Positions 49,852 to 60,290 of a DNA stretch of 64,000 nucleotides are shown in pieces. Below the pieces are notes generated by a model, which did not search any database, was not told where the DNA came from, and was given only the letters and a program-made list of their open reading frames with translations. The DNA comes from Epiperipatus broadwayi (taxonomy: Eukaryota > Onychophora > Udeonychophora > Euonychophora > Peripatidae). Position 1 is the first letter of the stretch. Each line of letters starts with the position of its first letter. A program made the position numbers and the translations under genes. The stretch is from the NCBI GenBank assembly GCA_028023455.1, contig JAQFVV010013298.1:64001-128000 (forward strand), read 5' to 3'.

Positions 49852-52558
49852 GAAATCAATATTTATTTATAGCCTTTAAACATTTAAACAGCTCATTAAT
49901 TAAAACATGATGATGATGATAATGATAACTATAATGATTAACCACAGCTTTAGGACTAAGTCTAATCATAAACCTAATTTTTATAAAGAAATTCACAATC
50001 ATTGCTTTATTTTAGTATATCTAATTGGAACTTAAATAGCTAATATTCACCTTGATGATGAATGATCACACTTAATAAAGACTACTCCTAATGAAATATA
50101 TACGCCTCGTTTAATAAAATAAACTAATATTTATTACTGCATTTCTAACATATACATAAAAATTTATATATCTACATGAAAATTTATATTAACAATAACC
50201 ACAATAATCATAATCGACTGTTTTAAAATCATAACATTAATTTTAAATTCTTTCCCCTTTCCCGTAAATGTATTTCAAATTGGATGTCACATTGACCATG
50301 ATTTTCACTCCACGAGAAAATCTCTCAAAAAAAATAAACACTCTTTTTTTCTCTCTCTTTTCTCTTTTGCACACATACCTTTATAAATCTAACATATGAA
50401 GTAGAATGACGAAAATAAATGTTAGTAAAATTGGAAAGAGCAAGTTTTAGAAACAAGTTTTAAATTATTTTCTCCCCCTCTCTTCTACCCTCTGAAATGC
50501 TATACTTTAACTTGAAACAAAATCTAATATTTTTAATACCACCTATTTTTTTCTTTACATTCACACACAATTACATATATGCAACAAGTATTATATTATG
50601 TATGTGCGTGTTTTATCCCCATAATAACAAAAATATTATTTAAAACAAAATAATAATAATAATAATAATAAAATTTGTTACATATTAATAACATTTCATA
50701 ACTTTAAGTTAATAAACAATCATATGTTTATCATTATTAAGAAATTCTGGGTTTCAATTGATCTTGGTTGTTTTAAAAGTTCTTTAAACAAAAATATACC
50801 ACTCTGTTGCTAAAATTTTACTAAGTCTCTGATATCATAAAGAAAATATATAAAAGAAAAACTTATATTACCAGTTCTATTCTTTGTAGTGACTTCCAAT
50901 AATTCAAATTTATCTTGTTCAATGTCTATATTTTGCAACTACCATTTCCGTTTTTCTTTGGAACAATCTTTTTCTTGAGGTGTAAATAAATAATACTTCT
51001 GTATATAATATAAAAATAATATAAAATAACAATTCGTGTCAATTCTTGAGGTGTATAATTATTTGATGATGATGATTCTATTGAGGTTATTTGCTTTAGT
51101 GGACAATTTGGAAATCATTATATTAACTTTTCTTCTCTTTCTGTCAAGCATGATTCTTTTAGTGGATGAAGTGCAGCAGTTGTTTTCACATTTATAATTT
51201 TGCTTGGGTTTAAATTCAGTTACTGGAACAATTAATTGGACTTGATGATTTAATATTTATCAGTAGATTACTCTTTTCCTGATCACCTTCCAATGCAGGT
51301 GAATGTTTTCTTCTTTCTATTTAAAAACATCTTATTTTTCTCAGTCAGTTGAAAGGTGTAGAATATTATTTTTCAGACAAGACATCTTTTCTTTCCTATA
51401 TGATGGCTGGCTGGATAGTCTGGTCAACAGACGAGACATATATCAATTTTCTTACCCCACCATTCTTATATCTTCAATTCTCAAAAAAAAAAAAAATTTA
51501 ATAACAAAAAAAATATTTCTGATCGAGATTTTTGTAGAGTTAAAAACGCTTGTCCTTTTAGTTTCTATATTTTTAAAAGTCTCTATAATAATTATAATAG
51601 CTCAACTGATTTTCCAGACTGCTTTTATATCCAATTTTTTTTCTATTTTTGGCCACCTCTTTTAATTAGATTTATAACTTATTTTCAACCAAATCGTTTT
51701 TTAGTTGAATAGTATGAAAAATCTCAATATCCTGATTTTTAGACAATTTTTGTTTTGAAGGAAAAAAATAGTCTTAATCCTTTTTTTACACCTATGTAAC
51801 ATCTCAAATTTGAGCTTCTTTCTTTTGATCTTAAGATGAGACATTTTTAAAATTAGACTTCTCACATCGTCTCTAAGTTTTTTAACAGAAAAACAACCCT
51901 TATAATACAAAAAAATTGTTGAGTAAGAAAAAAAAAAATATAACAGATTTTCTTCTTTTTCTATCAATATTTAATAAATAAAAATATAGTTTATGTATGC
52001 AATGTATACGCACGCATACATTCAAATTATTTATAAACTGACATTAAAATAATATAATTGCTAGCTGAGTAAGTCTAACCTTAATATTTAAAATTAAATC
52101 CTTAGCTTTTAAATCCAAATTACAATTGTAGAAAAGCAAAAACAGAAGTATAGAATAAGATATTAAAATTTAGCAAGTGTAGGTTAGTTTTAAAGAAAGT
52201 TAATATGTATAATTTAAAAGTGGATAACATAAATAGCTTTTATAACACACACTGCCTATACATATGCGTTATAACTTTATTTTTTAACAAAAAAAAATTA
52301 AATACTGAATAATTAACTGTGGGTACTACTCTTTTTGAGTTTTTATCAACACACAAACAAATAAAGAATATAACTGTTGTCTCACTCTCTTTCTGCCTTA
52401 AGCTTTTAAAACTTAACCTTGTAGGGTTTAAACTTGGATGCCCTACAGCTTCCTTTTTATATAAAAATATGATGATGATTTTTGTTTTACATTTTCTTTT
52501 ATGCACATTACTACAAATTTAGCTACTGACTAAATTGTAATGGCACAATATATATATC
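47381..52558. other. AT-rich DNA with repeats, no supported gene
   Basis: It includes a TA tract (48871-48900), an imperfect foldback at 48649-48853 (GCTTAGATAAGAAAAACTTAAG against CTTAAGCTTTTCTTATTTAAGC), an ATA tract (49801-49851), and the repeat at 49905-49965 that resembles 38398-38470. The 50880-51680 stretch has broken lysine/serine-rich minus-strand peptides that could be another decayed LINE ORF1. Open frames at 49189-49577 show no recognisable motif. Confidence 0.4.
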
Positions 52559-53273
52559 ATCAAAACTACCCCAAATCCAAAATTAAACCAGAACAGCATA
52601 AAAATATTAAAACACAACCTAAGGTTTCACTGCTACAAGCAGACTTCTCAAGTGTAAAGAACTACAAAAACTACACACTATATATAATATTAAAAACTAC
52701 CCACAAATCCATTCACTTCACATCCACCCTTAATATTAAAAGATCTCTTAAATAAGGTAATTGCTTCAGAATAATAAATTTTCAATACTAAACACTCTTT
52801 AATTCTTCTTTTGATTTCATTTCTCTTAAAGAAGACAACCTTAGCTTCATCAAAATCTATAGTGTAGCCTGTATATTTTTCATGGACATACAAAGCAGAA
52901 CTAAGATATCTATTTTTAACTCTAATTTTATGAACCTTTATTCTTTCATTTAAACTCAAACTACTCTGACCTGTGTAAACCTTCTTACAAAATAAACAAG
53001 GAATAAAATATACTACACCAGGAATAGTCTTTCTATCAAAAACTTCTTTTGTATTATTTAATAAATTATTCAATGTAACACCCCTTTTCCAAGCAATTTT
53101 CTTATTTCCAAACAATTTACTATTTCTACACACAATATTATAAGAAGACAATTTAAATGGCAAAGAAATAAAATCATATTTTTCTTTAACCTTTACATCC
53201 TTACAAATATTACTATTAAATAAAATACTTTTAACAAATTTAGAAATGAAATCAAAAGAAGAATTAAAGAGTC

Positions 53274-53312
<39 letters not shown>

Positions 53313-53540
53313 GAAAATTTATTATTCTGAAGCAATTAACTTATTTAAGAGTTCTTTTAATATTAAGGGTGGATGGGAAGTGAATGGATTTATGGGTAGT
53401 TTTTAATATTATATATATTGTGTAGTTTATGTAGTTCTTTACACTTGAGAAGTCTGCTTGTAGCAGTGAAACCTTAGGTTGTGTTTTAATATTATTTTTA
53501 TGCTGGTCTGGTTTAATTTTGGATTTGGGGTAGTTTTGAT
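52559..53540 (-). mobile_element. Penelope-like element fragment with inverted 3' arms
   Basis: The minus strand carries the end of a Penelope-like ORF (GIY-YIG endonuclease) from about 53273 to 52690, followed by its 3' non-coding part to 52559. At the other side, beyond a TTA repeat (53275-53310), an inverted copy of the last 230 nt, including the coding end, runs 53309-53540. For example CTGAAGCAATTA, GATGGGAAGTGAATGGATTT and GGTTTAATTTTGGATTTGGG recur inverted in 52559-52787. Inverted or partly tandem terminal copies are a known oddity of Penelope-like insertions. The RT domain is missing. Confidence 0.75.
52690..53163 (-). pseudogene. Penelope-like GIY-YIG endonuclease domain
   Basis: Endonuclease module that nicks target DNA for Penelope-like retroelements. 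The open frame extends from about 53273, with no methionine needed, so the methionine at 53163 is internal. The GIY-YIG signature is GVVYFIPCLFCKKVYTGQSS, followed by LNERIKVHK (the catalytic Arg and the H-K block) and later YTIDFDEAKVVFFKRNEIKR with the conserved glutamates, then RRIKECLVLKIYYS. Cysteines before VYTG (PCLFCKK) are typical of the Penelope type. The usual LPPIW-like C-terminal end is not seen; instead the protein ends GGCEVNGFVGSF. Uninterrupted over about 190 codons but truncated at the N-terminus, so not an autonomous copy. Confidence 0.75.
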
Positions 53541-53616
53541 TTTATATTGACTAGTTTAGCTTTATGCTTGTAATGTTGATATATATATACAATTACATAT
53601 AATATTTGCAATAGAC

Positions 53617-53890
53617 AGGGTATCAGCACAGACTTTCACATGACCCACCACTCTCCACACTATCTCATAACACTGATACACCTGAACACACATATGTCGA
53701 AAAGATAAATAATCACCAATAAACGTATTTCATGCTAAACAAGCAATCATCAGTTGGTCCAGATTACCATCTCTACACATATATGCTACAAGTGCTCAGA
53801 TATATATTAAGATAGCAAATCCTCCTACTTTAATGGACAAGCTTCAATCCACTCCACACTCCAACTCTTCAACTGTCCATCCAATTGAAA
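53617..53890 (+). repeat. Dispersed repeat, copy 2
   Basis: Second copy of the repeat at 31441-31735, same orientation, starting near GACTTTCACATGACCC and cut off at the start of the foldback at 53891. It lies 76 bp after the Penelope-like fragment. Confidence 0.65.
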
Positions 53891-54324
53891 ATTTGTGTTA
53901 ATATGAAAATACACACGTATAACTTAAATATATATAATATAATCACCGTAAATCAAACGAATGACAAACTTTTTATCGATTTATTCGAGCGCTTTCAAAG
54001 GTCTAAGCCTTCATTTTCAAGAAGTAAACTATAATATTTAAACAGCATTAAGCTGTTGCACATGCGCTTTAGATTTTAACTATAAAATGAATGAATACAA
54101 ACACTTCAAACACATGATAAAGTCTTTGGAAATTAGGGTGGACTAAGTGGCAGATCTAGTCCGCCCTAATTTGCATAGTTTACTTCTTGAAAATGAAGGC
54201 TTAGACCTTTGAAAGCTCTCGAATAAATCGATAAAAAGTTTGTCATTCGCTTGATTTACGGTGATTATTGAATATATATATATATATTTAAGTTATACGT
54301 GTGTATTTTCATATTAACACAAAT
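53891..54324. mobile_element. Foldback element with about 140-bp inverted arms
   Basis: Ends ATTTGTGTTAATATGAAAAT and its inverse. Inner arm parts include ACAAACTTTTTATCGATTTA, TCGAGCGCTTTCAAAGG and CATTTTCAAGAAGTAAACTA. The unique centre is about 110 nt, with a small internal hairpin (AATTAGGGTGGACTA...TAGTCCGCCCTAATT). No ORF. One arm (inverse of 53986-54019) contains GAAAGCGCTC, which resembles the 3' half of a hammerhead; the 5' half does not match. Confidence 0.7.
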
Positions 54325-56284
54325 GTTAGAGTTTACAAATATATTTTTCTAATACACAGTCGAACGTTTAAATTACATATAAGTCAAATTGAAAATAGTA
54401 TGTGTAATGTATTCACAATACTGTTAGAGTTACATTAAACAATCAAATCATTAATATTGCAGTAAATGACTTTAGTAATGAAATCTGATTGTAAATTATT
54501 TAAGGAAATTTTTTTTTGAATAATATAAACAGAAAAAGTCCTGCTTATTAAATCCATATGTTATGACCAAATATCTTTGTGAAATTAATAAAATAAAATA
54601 GCCTCTGTGGAAAGTTAATATTCATTTCATACTAAGTTGGTGAGCAAGGCATTGGATCATCAACTAATGCTGTTCTTGGTCATAGATTTGGATATAAATA
54701 AGTTGATTGCGATATTTGCTAAATTAATATTCATTTTGTGTGTTTTCTTTGGTAGTAAATTCATTCTAAGCATAAACACGTGATCTCCTGATTTAGACAT
54801 AAAATAAAATATTATACGATAGTTAAGGGAAGAAATGGACAAAATTTGGGAAGCTGATAAAGATAAATACTCCATTCTTTTATTGCTTATTTTATAGTCT
54901 TGAAGGAAAATAGTGGCTATAGGGTCATTGAATACATCACAGAAACTTGAGATTTAAAAGCACCTTTACGAGAGAATTAAAATTTAATATCAAAGTAAAT
55001 TATCTTATAAGTTCAGGAAAACCTGGTATCAACCAAATTTTAAATGGCTACTGAAAACTGGTTAGCATCTTCAATCCATGTTTGCCCCAGTATTGAAGAT
55101 TGTCATTGAATTGGTGGTTATAATATATAAATTACTCACCACAGCCCTTATTGTTTAAACAAACTAATACAATATCAGTAATTTGTTATGATAACAAACG
55201 TTACATTTAGGCATAAATAAAAATATACCAAGGAAACAGTTTACTTTTGCTTATTTGTAATAAAATTAATTTAATTATTACTATCTGTTGCAGTGACTTT
55301 ATTTACAGTTTATTTAAAGATCTTAGAATACATTTACTGTTTAATTGTAATATCACATTCGCAATAGATTATTAATATTGTATTCCTTCATTTTTGTAAA
55401 GGATGTGGTAATATAAGTTATATATAATAATCAATTAATTATTGACAATTGTGATTTATGTAAAAATATATTTACTTCATTTGGATATGATAGATAAAAT
55501 TTACGATTATTAAGGTATTGTTTTTATTTAGGTAGATATATAATCAATTTTCATTTTATCCAAACTACATGATGTGAATTAAACATGTATTCATCAAAAT
55601 CATTTACGTATTTAGTACATTAAAATATTGTAATGTATAATATTATGAATGGTATTATTTAAGTCTCCTCTATTATTCCATTGATAAAATAAGTATTAAA
55701 AATGGTGGAAATAACAGCCAAATTCTGAATTGTAAGCTATACAGCACGTTCAACTAATCACATGTAATTTCCTATTCCACATTTTCACATAAAACAACTT
55801 AATTTTTTTAAAAATATAAATAAAACCTAAGCCTTTTCTGATTTGCAATTCATGATATTGGGGGCCTCGGCACAACCGATGAAAAATATTTTTTTGAAAT
55901 TGATTCAGTAAGACATGAACTATCATAGATCACAGGTTAGAATTTGGCTATTATATGCAACATCAGTTATCTTATTTTGTTACACGATTATATAGGGCAT
56001 ATGAATGTTATAAAATACAACTTTTTAAAGTATATAATTACATAAGTGTGTATATATGTAATAATATAATTCGATGTCTGTATTTCTATATTTGATGTTT
56101 TCAGGCAGAAAACGTTAAGATCACAGAATTTTGGGAAGGTTAGCCTTTCAAAGTGTTAGTTGACAAAGATTACAGGAGGAGGATGGTCAAAATCGCTCCT
56201 AAGTGGATAAAAAAAATAAAATATATCTGATAACTATATTTATAAATATTCAATTATATAGTTAGGTGTATATATATATATATA
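54325..56284. other. AT-rich DNA, no gene
   Basis: No supported feature. Confidence 0.5.
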
Positions 56285-56286
56285 TA

Positions 56287-56555
56287 ATTAGTTTCCAACC
56301 AATAACGACCTAAACATTCACAGTAAATATAGCAACCAATATTTCTAACTGCTGTCAAGGCAACCTTCACACTTTTTAATAGCAAGAATGGAAATCCATT
56401 CTTACTAATGGTCCATATATATTCAATGGACCATTAGTAAGAATGGATTTCCATTCTTGCAATTAAAAGGTGTGAAGGTTGCCTTGACAGCAGTTAGAAA
56501 TATTGGTTGCTATATTTACTGTGAATGTTTAGGTGGTTACTGGTTGGAAACTAAT
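56287..56555. mobile_element. Near-perfect palindromic MITE with TA flanks
   Basis: Arms of about 130 nt start ATTAGTTTCCAACC and meet around 56418. The inner part TGGACCATTAGTAAGAATGG is inverted almost perfectly. TA lies directly outside both ends (56285-56286, 56556-56557), as expected for Tc1/mariner-type insertion. No transposase. The high arm identity suggests a young copy. Confidence 0.7.
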
Positions 56556-57082
56556 TACATCATTATCCCAGATTAGCTTTAGGCAGTATTTCGCTTATTA
56601 TTTCTAAATAATACATGGGCAATTTAAAAGTATTGCATTAAGTAATGTTTTAGATGAGTATTTATTAGTCTGCATTATAGTGACATGTTTATTTCATGTT
56701 TAAAGAGGTTTATTTAAACTTCATTGTAATAATAATAATATTTTTTTTTTCTTTCCGATGAAAACCAGTCCTCTGGTTGAAATATAATATTATTTATTGG
56801 ATTTATAAGTCTTTTTTTGTTTTTATATGTATTTCCTTTGGTTAGTTTGTTATATATATATATATATAGTTCAGACATTTAACTGAATAAATAATTAGAT
56901 AGGTAGACATATAGGTAGATAAGCTAGACATAAAAGTAGATTAAATAGATAAATAAAAGAATGAATAAATTGATAGATAAGTATAAATAAATAAATTGAA
57001 TTTAAATGTTAACGGGACGTAATCCTTAAATTTTAAAGCTATAATTAATATGTATAATTTACAACATCATTTTCGTAAGAGA

Positions 57083-57305
57083 ATATATTTTATATCACTT
57101 TTAGAGAAAGGCTTTAATCTTTATCATATACACATTGAATGCATAATAGTCAAACAAAGTCTTTTTTGACTGTAAAATCGCTATCTTGTGTCGAGATTTG
57201 AGAGATTCCTCTATAGTCAAAAAATGACATCGTTTGACTATTCCAAGCCAAGCATTAAAGGCATACATGATAATGGTTAAAGTTTTTCTCTAAATATATT
57301 TACAT
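57083..57305. mobile_element. Imperfect foldback
   Basis: TTTAGAGAAAGGCTTTAATC and TAATAGTCAAACAAAG on the left are mirrored by TTTGACTATTCC and GTTAAAGTTTTTCTCTAAA on the right. Moderately diverged, no ORF, ends uncertain. Confidence 0.5.
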
Positions 57306-58232
57306 ATTTGCTATGCAATTAATAAATAATCATAATGTTATACACTTTTGTAAATAAAGCCCAATTCGACAATGTTTTTTAAAATGACTGTTTATTGACT
57401 CATTGCAACAAGTCGACTGATACATACAAATGTACATAGAAAACATGTGATCTAAGTAGGGGATAACAATGGTTTAAAAATGGGTTAAAACAAAAAGGAA
57501 AAACATAACAATATTTTACAATTTTTACATTAACACTGTACATCACAAAATAATGTGCACAATATGTTTCCATTCAACATTAATCACGTGATGATGAGAC
57601 ATTTAATGGCTTGTTCATATCTAGACATATCAATACAAAGACTGACTGCGATATACATGTTATAAAAAACACTGCTGAAAAATATTTTTATAAAATGAAT
57701 GGTTGATTGTTCAAGAAATCATAGGTTATTTGTACTTTAGAATCTGCTTCTCTATTTTGGTTACTATATCAGTATAAATGGCAAGCACCATTTACATAAT
57801 TTAATAAACATAGCTTAACTTTTCAGCATTATTAATTAATCATATATTTAGCTGAATGTCTAGGCATATAAGTAAATTAAAGAATTAAATTTGTCTTTTT
57901 TAAAAAAATTTTTTTTTATAAATATATATATTTATTAACATTTTAAAAATATAAAAAAAATAAATTACTTATAAATAAAAAGCAAGTCTTAATTTAATAC
58001 TATAATTATTAGGATTGCTTCATGTTTTTTTAAAAAAATAATGGCAACCATTTGTTATGATCTGGCCAATGTGTTAATTAATTACAAAGTAAAAGTATTT
58101 GGTAAACTTTAAACATTTGTGAAAGATTATGGGTATTTATACGTCTTTATCATTGATTTTACTAATAAATTATAAGAAAGTATAATAAATTAGAATTAAG
58201 GGTGATACATTAACTGAGACTTTGCAACCAGT

Positions 58233-58238
58233 TTTAAT
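58233..58238 (-). promoter_or_regulatory. Candidate polyadenylation signal ATTAAA
   Basis: Minus-strand ATTAAA about 56 nt downstream of the stop codon of the glycine-rich gene. No canonical AATAAA was found closer. Confidence 0.3.
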
Positions 58239-58293
58239 ATGTTTATGACTAATATGAACAAGTTGTAGTTCAAAATAATATTTAGCCAATAAT

Positions 58294-58977
58294 TTAATAA
58301 CCTCCTCCATAACCACCATTGTTGGATCCCCCTCCATAACCACCATTGTTGAATCCACCTCCATAACCACCATTGTTGAATCCACCTCCATAACCACCAT
58401 TGTTGAATCCACCTCCATATCCACCATTGTTGAATCCACCTCCGTATCCACCATTGTTGAATCCACCTCCGTATCCACCATTGTTGAATCCACCTCCGTA
58501 TCCACCATTGTTGAATCCACTTCCAAATCCACCATTGTAATACCCATCATTCCATCCATTGTTGAATCCACCATCAAAGCCACCACCATATCCACCATTA
58601 TTGGATCCACGATAGTAGCCCCCATTGTTGTATCCATCTCTGTAGTAACCACCATTGTTTAGTCCACCTCCATATCCACCATTGTTGAAGCCACCTCCAT
58701 ATCCTCCATTGTTGTAGCCACCTCTATAATAGCCTCCATATGATCCTCGGCCACCATTGTAACCTCCGAGAAATCCACCATAATAACTACCTTTGCCTCC
58801 ACGGGAACCACTGTAGCCTCCTATGAAGCCTCCATTTCCATATCCATTTCCAAGATAGCCACCACTTCCATAACCTCCATTATTATAAAATCCATTATTG
58901 TAACCATTTCCATAGTAGCTGTCATCATCATTGTATTCAGGTCTGGGAACTGGTCCACCTTCTGGCACTGGAGCAGG
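58294..58977 (-). CDS. Glycine-rich secreted protein, last coding exon
   Basis: The exon starts after the acceptor ATATTTTTACAG and ends at TAA (58296-58294), encoding about 227 residues. After a Pro/Glu-rich start (PAPVPEGGPVPRPEYNDDD) the chain is almost entirely Gly, Asn and Tyr: irregular GGY/NGGF segments, a basic patch (SGSRGGKGSYYGG), then about eight tandem nine-residue units FNNGGYGGG. Such low-complexity Gly/Tyr/Asn chains occur in animal cuticle, shell-matrix, silk-like and adhesive proteins, and some antimicrobial Gly-rich peptides. The exact role is unknown. Phase 0 at the acceptor fits the upstream exon at 59476-59519, which supplies a signal-peptide-like end. The 27-bp DNA repeat invites unit-number variation. 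Confidence 0.8.
   Translation of the reverse strand, partial: PAPVPEGGPVPRPEYNDDDSYYGNGYNNGFYNNGGYGSGGYLGNGYGNGGFIGGYSGSRGGKGSYYGGFLGGYNGGRGSYGGYYRGGYNNGGYGGGFNNGGYGGGLNNGGYYRDGYNNGGYYRGSNNGGYGGGFDGGFNNGWNDGYYNGGFGSGFNNGGYGGGFNNGGYGGGFNNGGYGGGFNNGGYGGGFNNGGYGGGFNNGGYGGGFNNGGYGGGSNNGGYGGGY
58300..58515. repeat. 27-bp coding minisatellite, about eight units
   Basis: Tandem 27-bp units encode FNNGGYGGG on the minus strand. Units nearest the stop differ mostly at synonymous positions (CCATAA/CCGTAT/CCATAT on the plus strand), so the peptide is under tighter constraint than the DNA, or units are being homogenised. Confidence 0.85.
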
Positions 58978-59475
<498 letters not shown>

Positions 59476-59519
59476 ACTGTTGTCACCACCAGCTTGAACT
59501 AAATATAGTGAGCATAACA
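59476..59519 (-). CDS. Glycine-rich secreted protein, signal-peptide exon
   Basis: A 44-nt exon has the acceptor TCTCTTTTGCAG upstream and the donor GTAAGT downstream. Two leading bases complete a split codon, then the frame reads LCSLYLVQAGGDNS, joining the next exon in phase 0. LCSLYLVQA looks like the hydrophobic core and cleavage region of a signal peptide, with cleavage likely after VQA. The start methionine must lie in an upstream exon ending in phase 1, which I could not place with confidence. Secretion of the mature Gly-rich chain is inferred. Confidence 0.65.
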
Positions 59520-60142
59520 CTGCAAAAGAGAAAATATTACAAATTGTTAAATATGTTACAATATTATTTTAAATATATTTAATAAGATGAATCTGCCTCA
59601 TATCAAAAACTTGTTTGTTTTTTTTTAAATGTATAATATAAAGTTATAAAGTAAAAGTTCATTTTTGTTTATTGATTTCCAATTTTTAATTTGATTAATA
59701 TCTCATAAGTATCCTACCCTAGATTAAGCTATTCTTATTTGCTTGCATAATGAACAGTAATTTTATAATAAAGTAACCAGTAATTATTAAAATTTTAATA
59801 ATGGTGATGAAATGATTGAATTGTTCATTGCTTGGAAGTTCTTATAAAGTATCAAACATCAGAAAATACTGAATTGAGCTGTGACTAATAGAACCTCAGT
59901 TTTAAAATCTGTTATTTTGTTATTGCATAAATGGCACAATAATAATCAATAATTTATTAGTCAGAACTTCATCTGAACATCGATAACTAAATAGATGCAA
60001 TCTTGAGTTCTAAAGTCCATATTTTACCACTATACTAAACCATACTAGACAATTATTGAAAACATTATAAAATATAAAAATGCTATTGGTGGATTAACGT
60101 GACTCACTAAACCGATGATGAAATTTAGCTTTACAATCAACA
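59520..60142. other. AT-rich DNA upstream of the signal exon
   Basis: Presumed intron or 5' region of the glycine-rich gene. No start exon was recognised. Confidence 0.4.
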
Positions 60143-60290
60143 GTATTATTTACTAAGGGACTAAATCTCAGGAATATGCGCTTGAAAATGCAAAGGTGGG
60201 GACCTCTACAGGTCTTAACCACAAGCTTATGCTTTGGAAGAAAAGAGAGAAACCCAAGGGGAACCTTGCCTTAGTAAATATTACTTACGT
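60143..60290. mobile_element. Small element with short inverted ends
   Basis: AGTATTATTTACTAAGG and its inverse CCTTAGTAAATATTACT border a less AT-rich 110-nt core with a local hairpin (GGGGACCTCTACAGGTC). No ORF; a short MITE-like insertion is likely. Confidence 0.4.

Noticed and set aside
52240-52522. Overlapping open frames on both strands
   Set aside because: Low-complexity hydrophobic peptides without motif or splice signals.
58170-58655. Met/Val/Asp/Thr-repeat ORF on the minus strand
   Set aside because: Shifted reading of the 27-bp minisatellite. The Gly-rich frame has matching splice phase and a signal exon, this one has neither.
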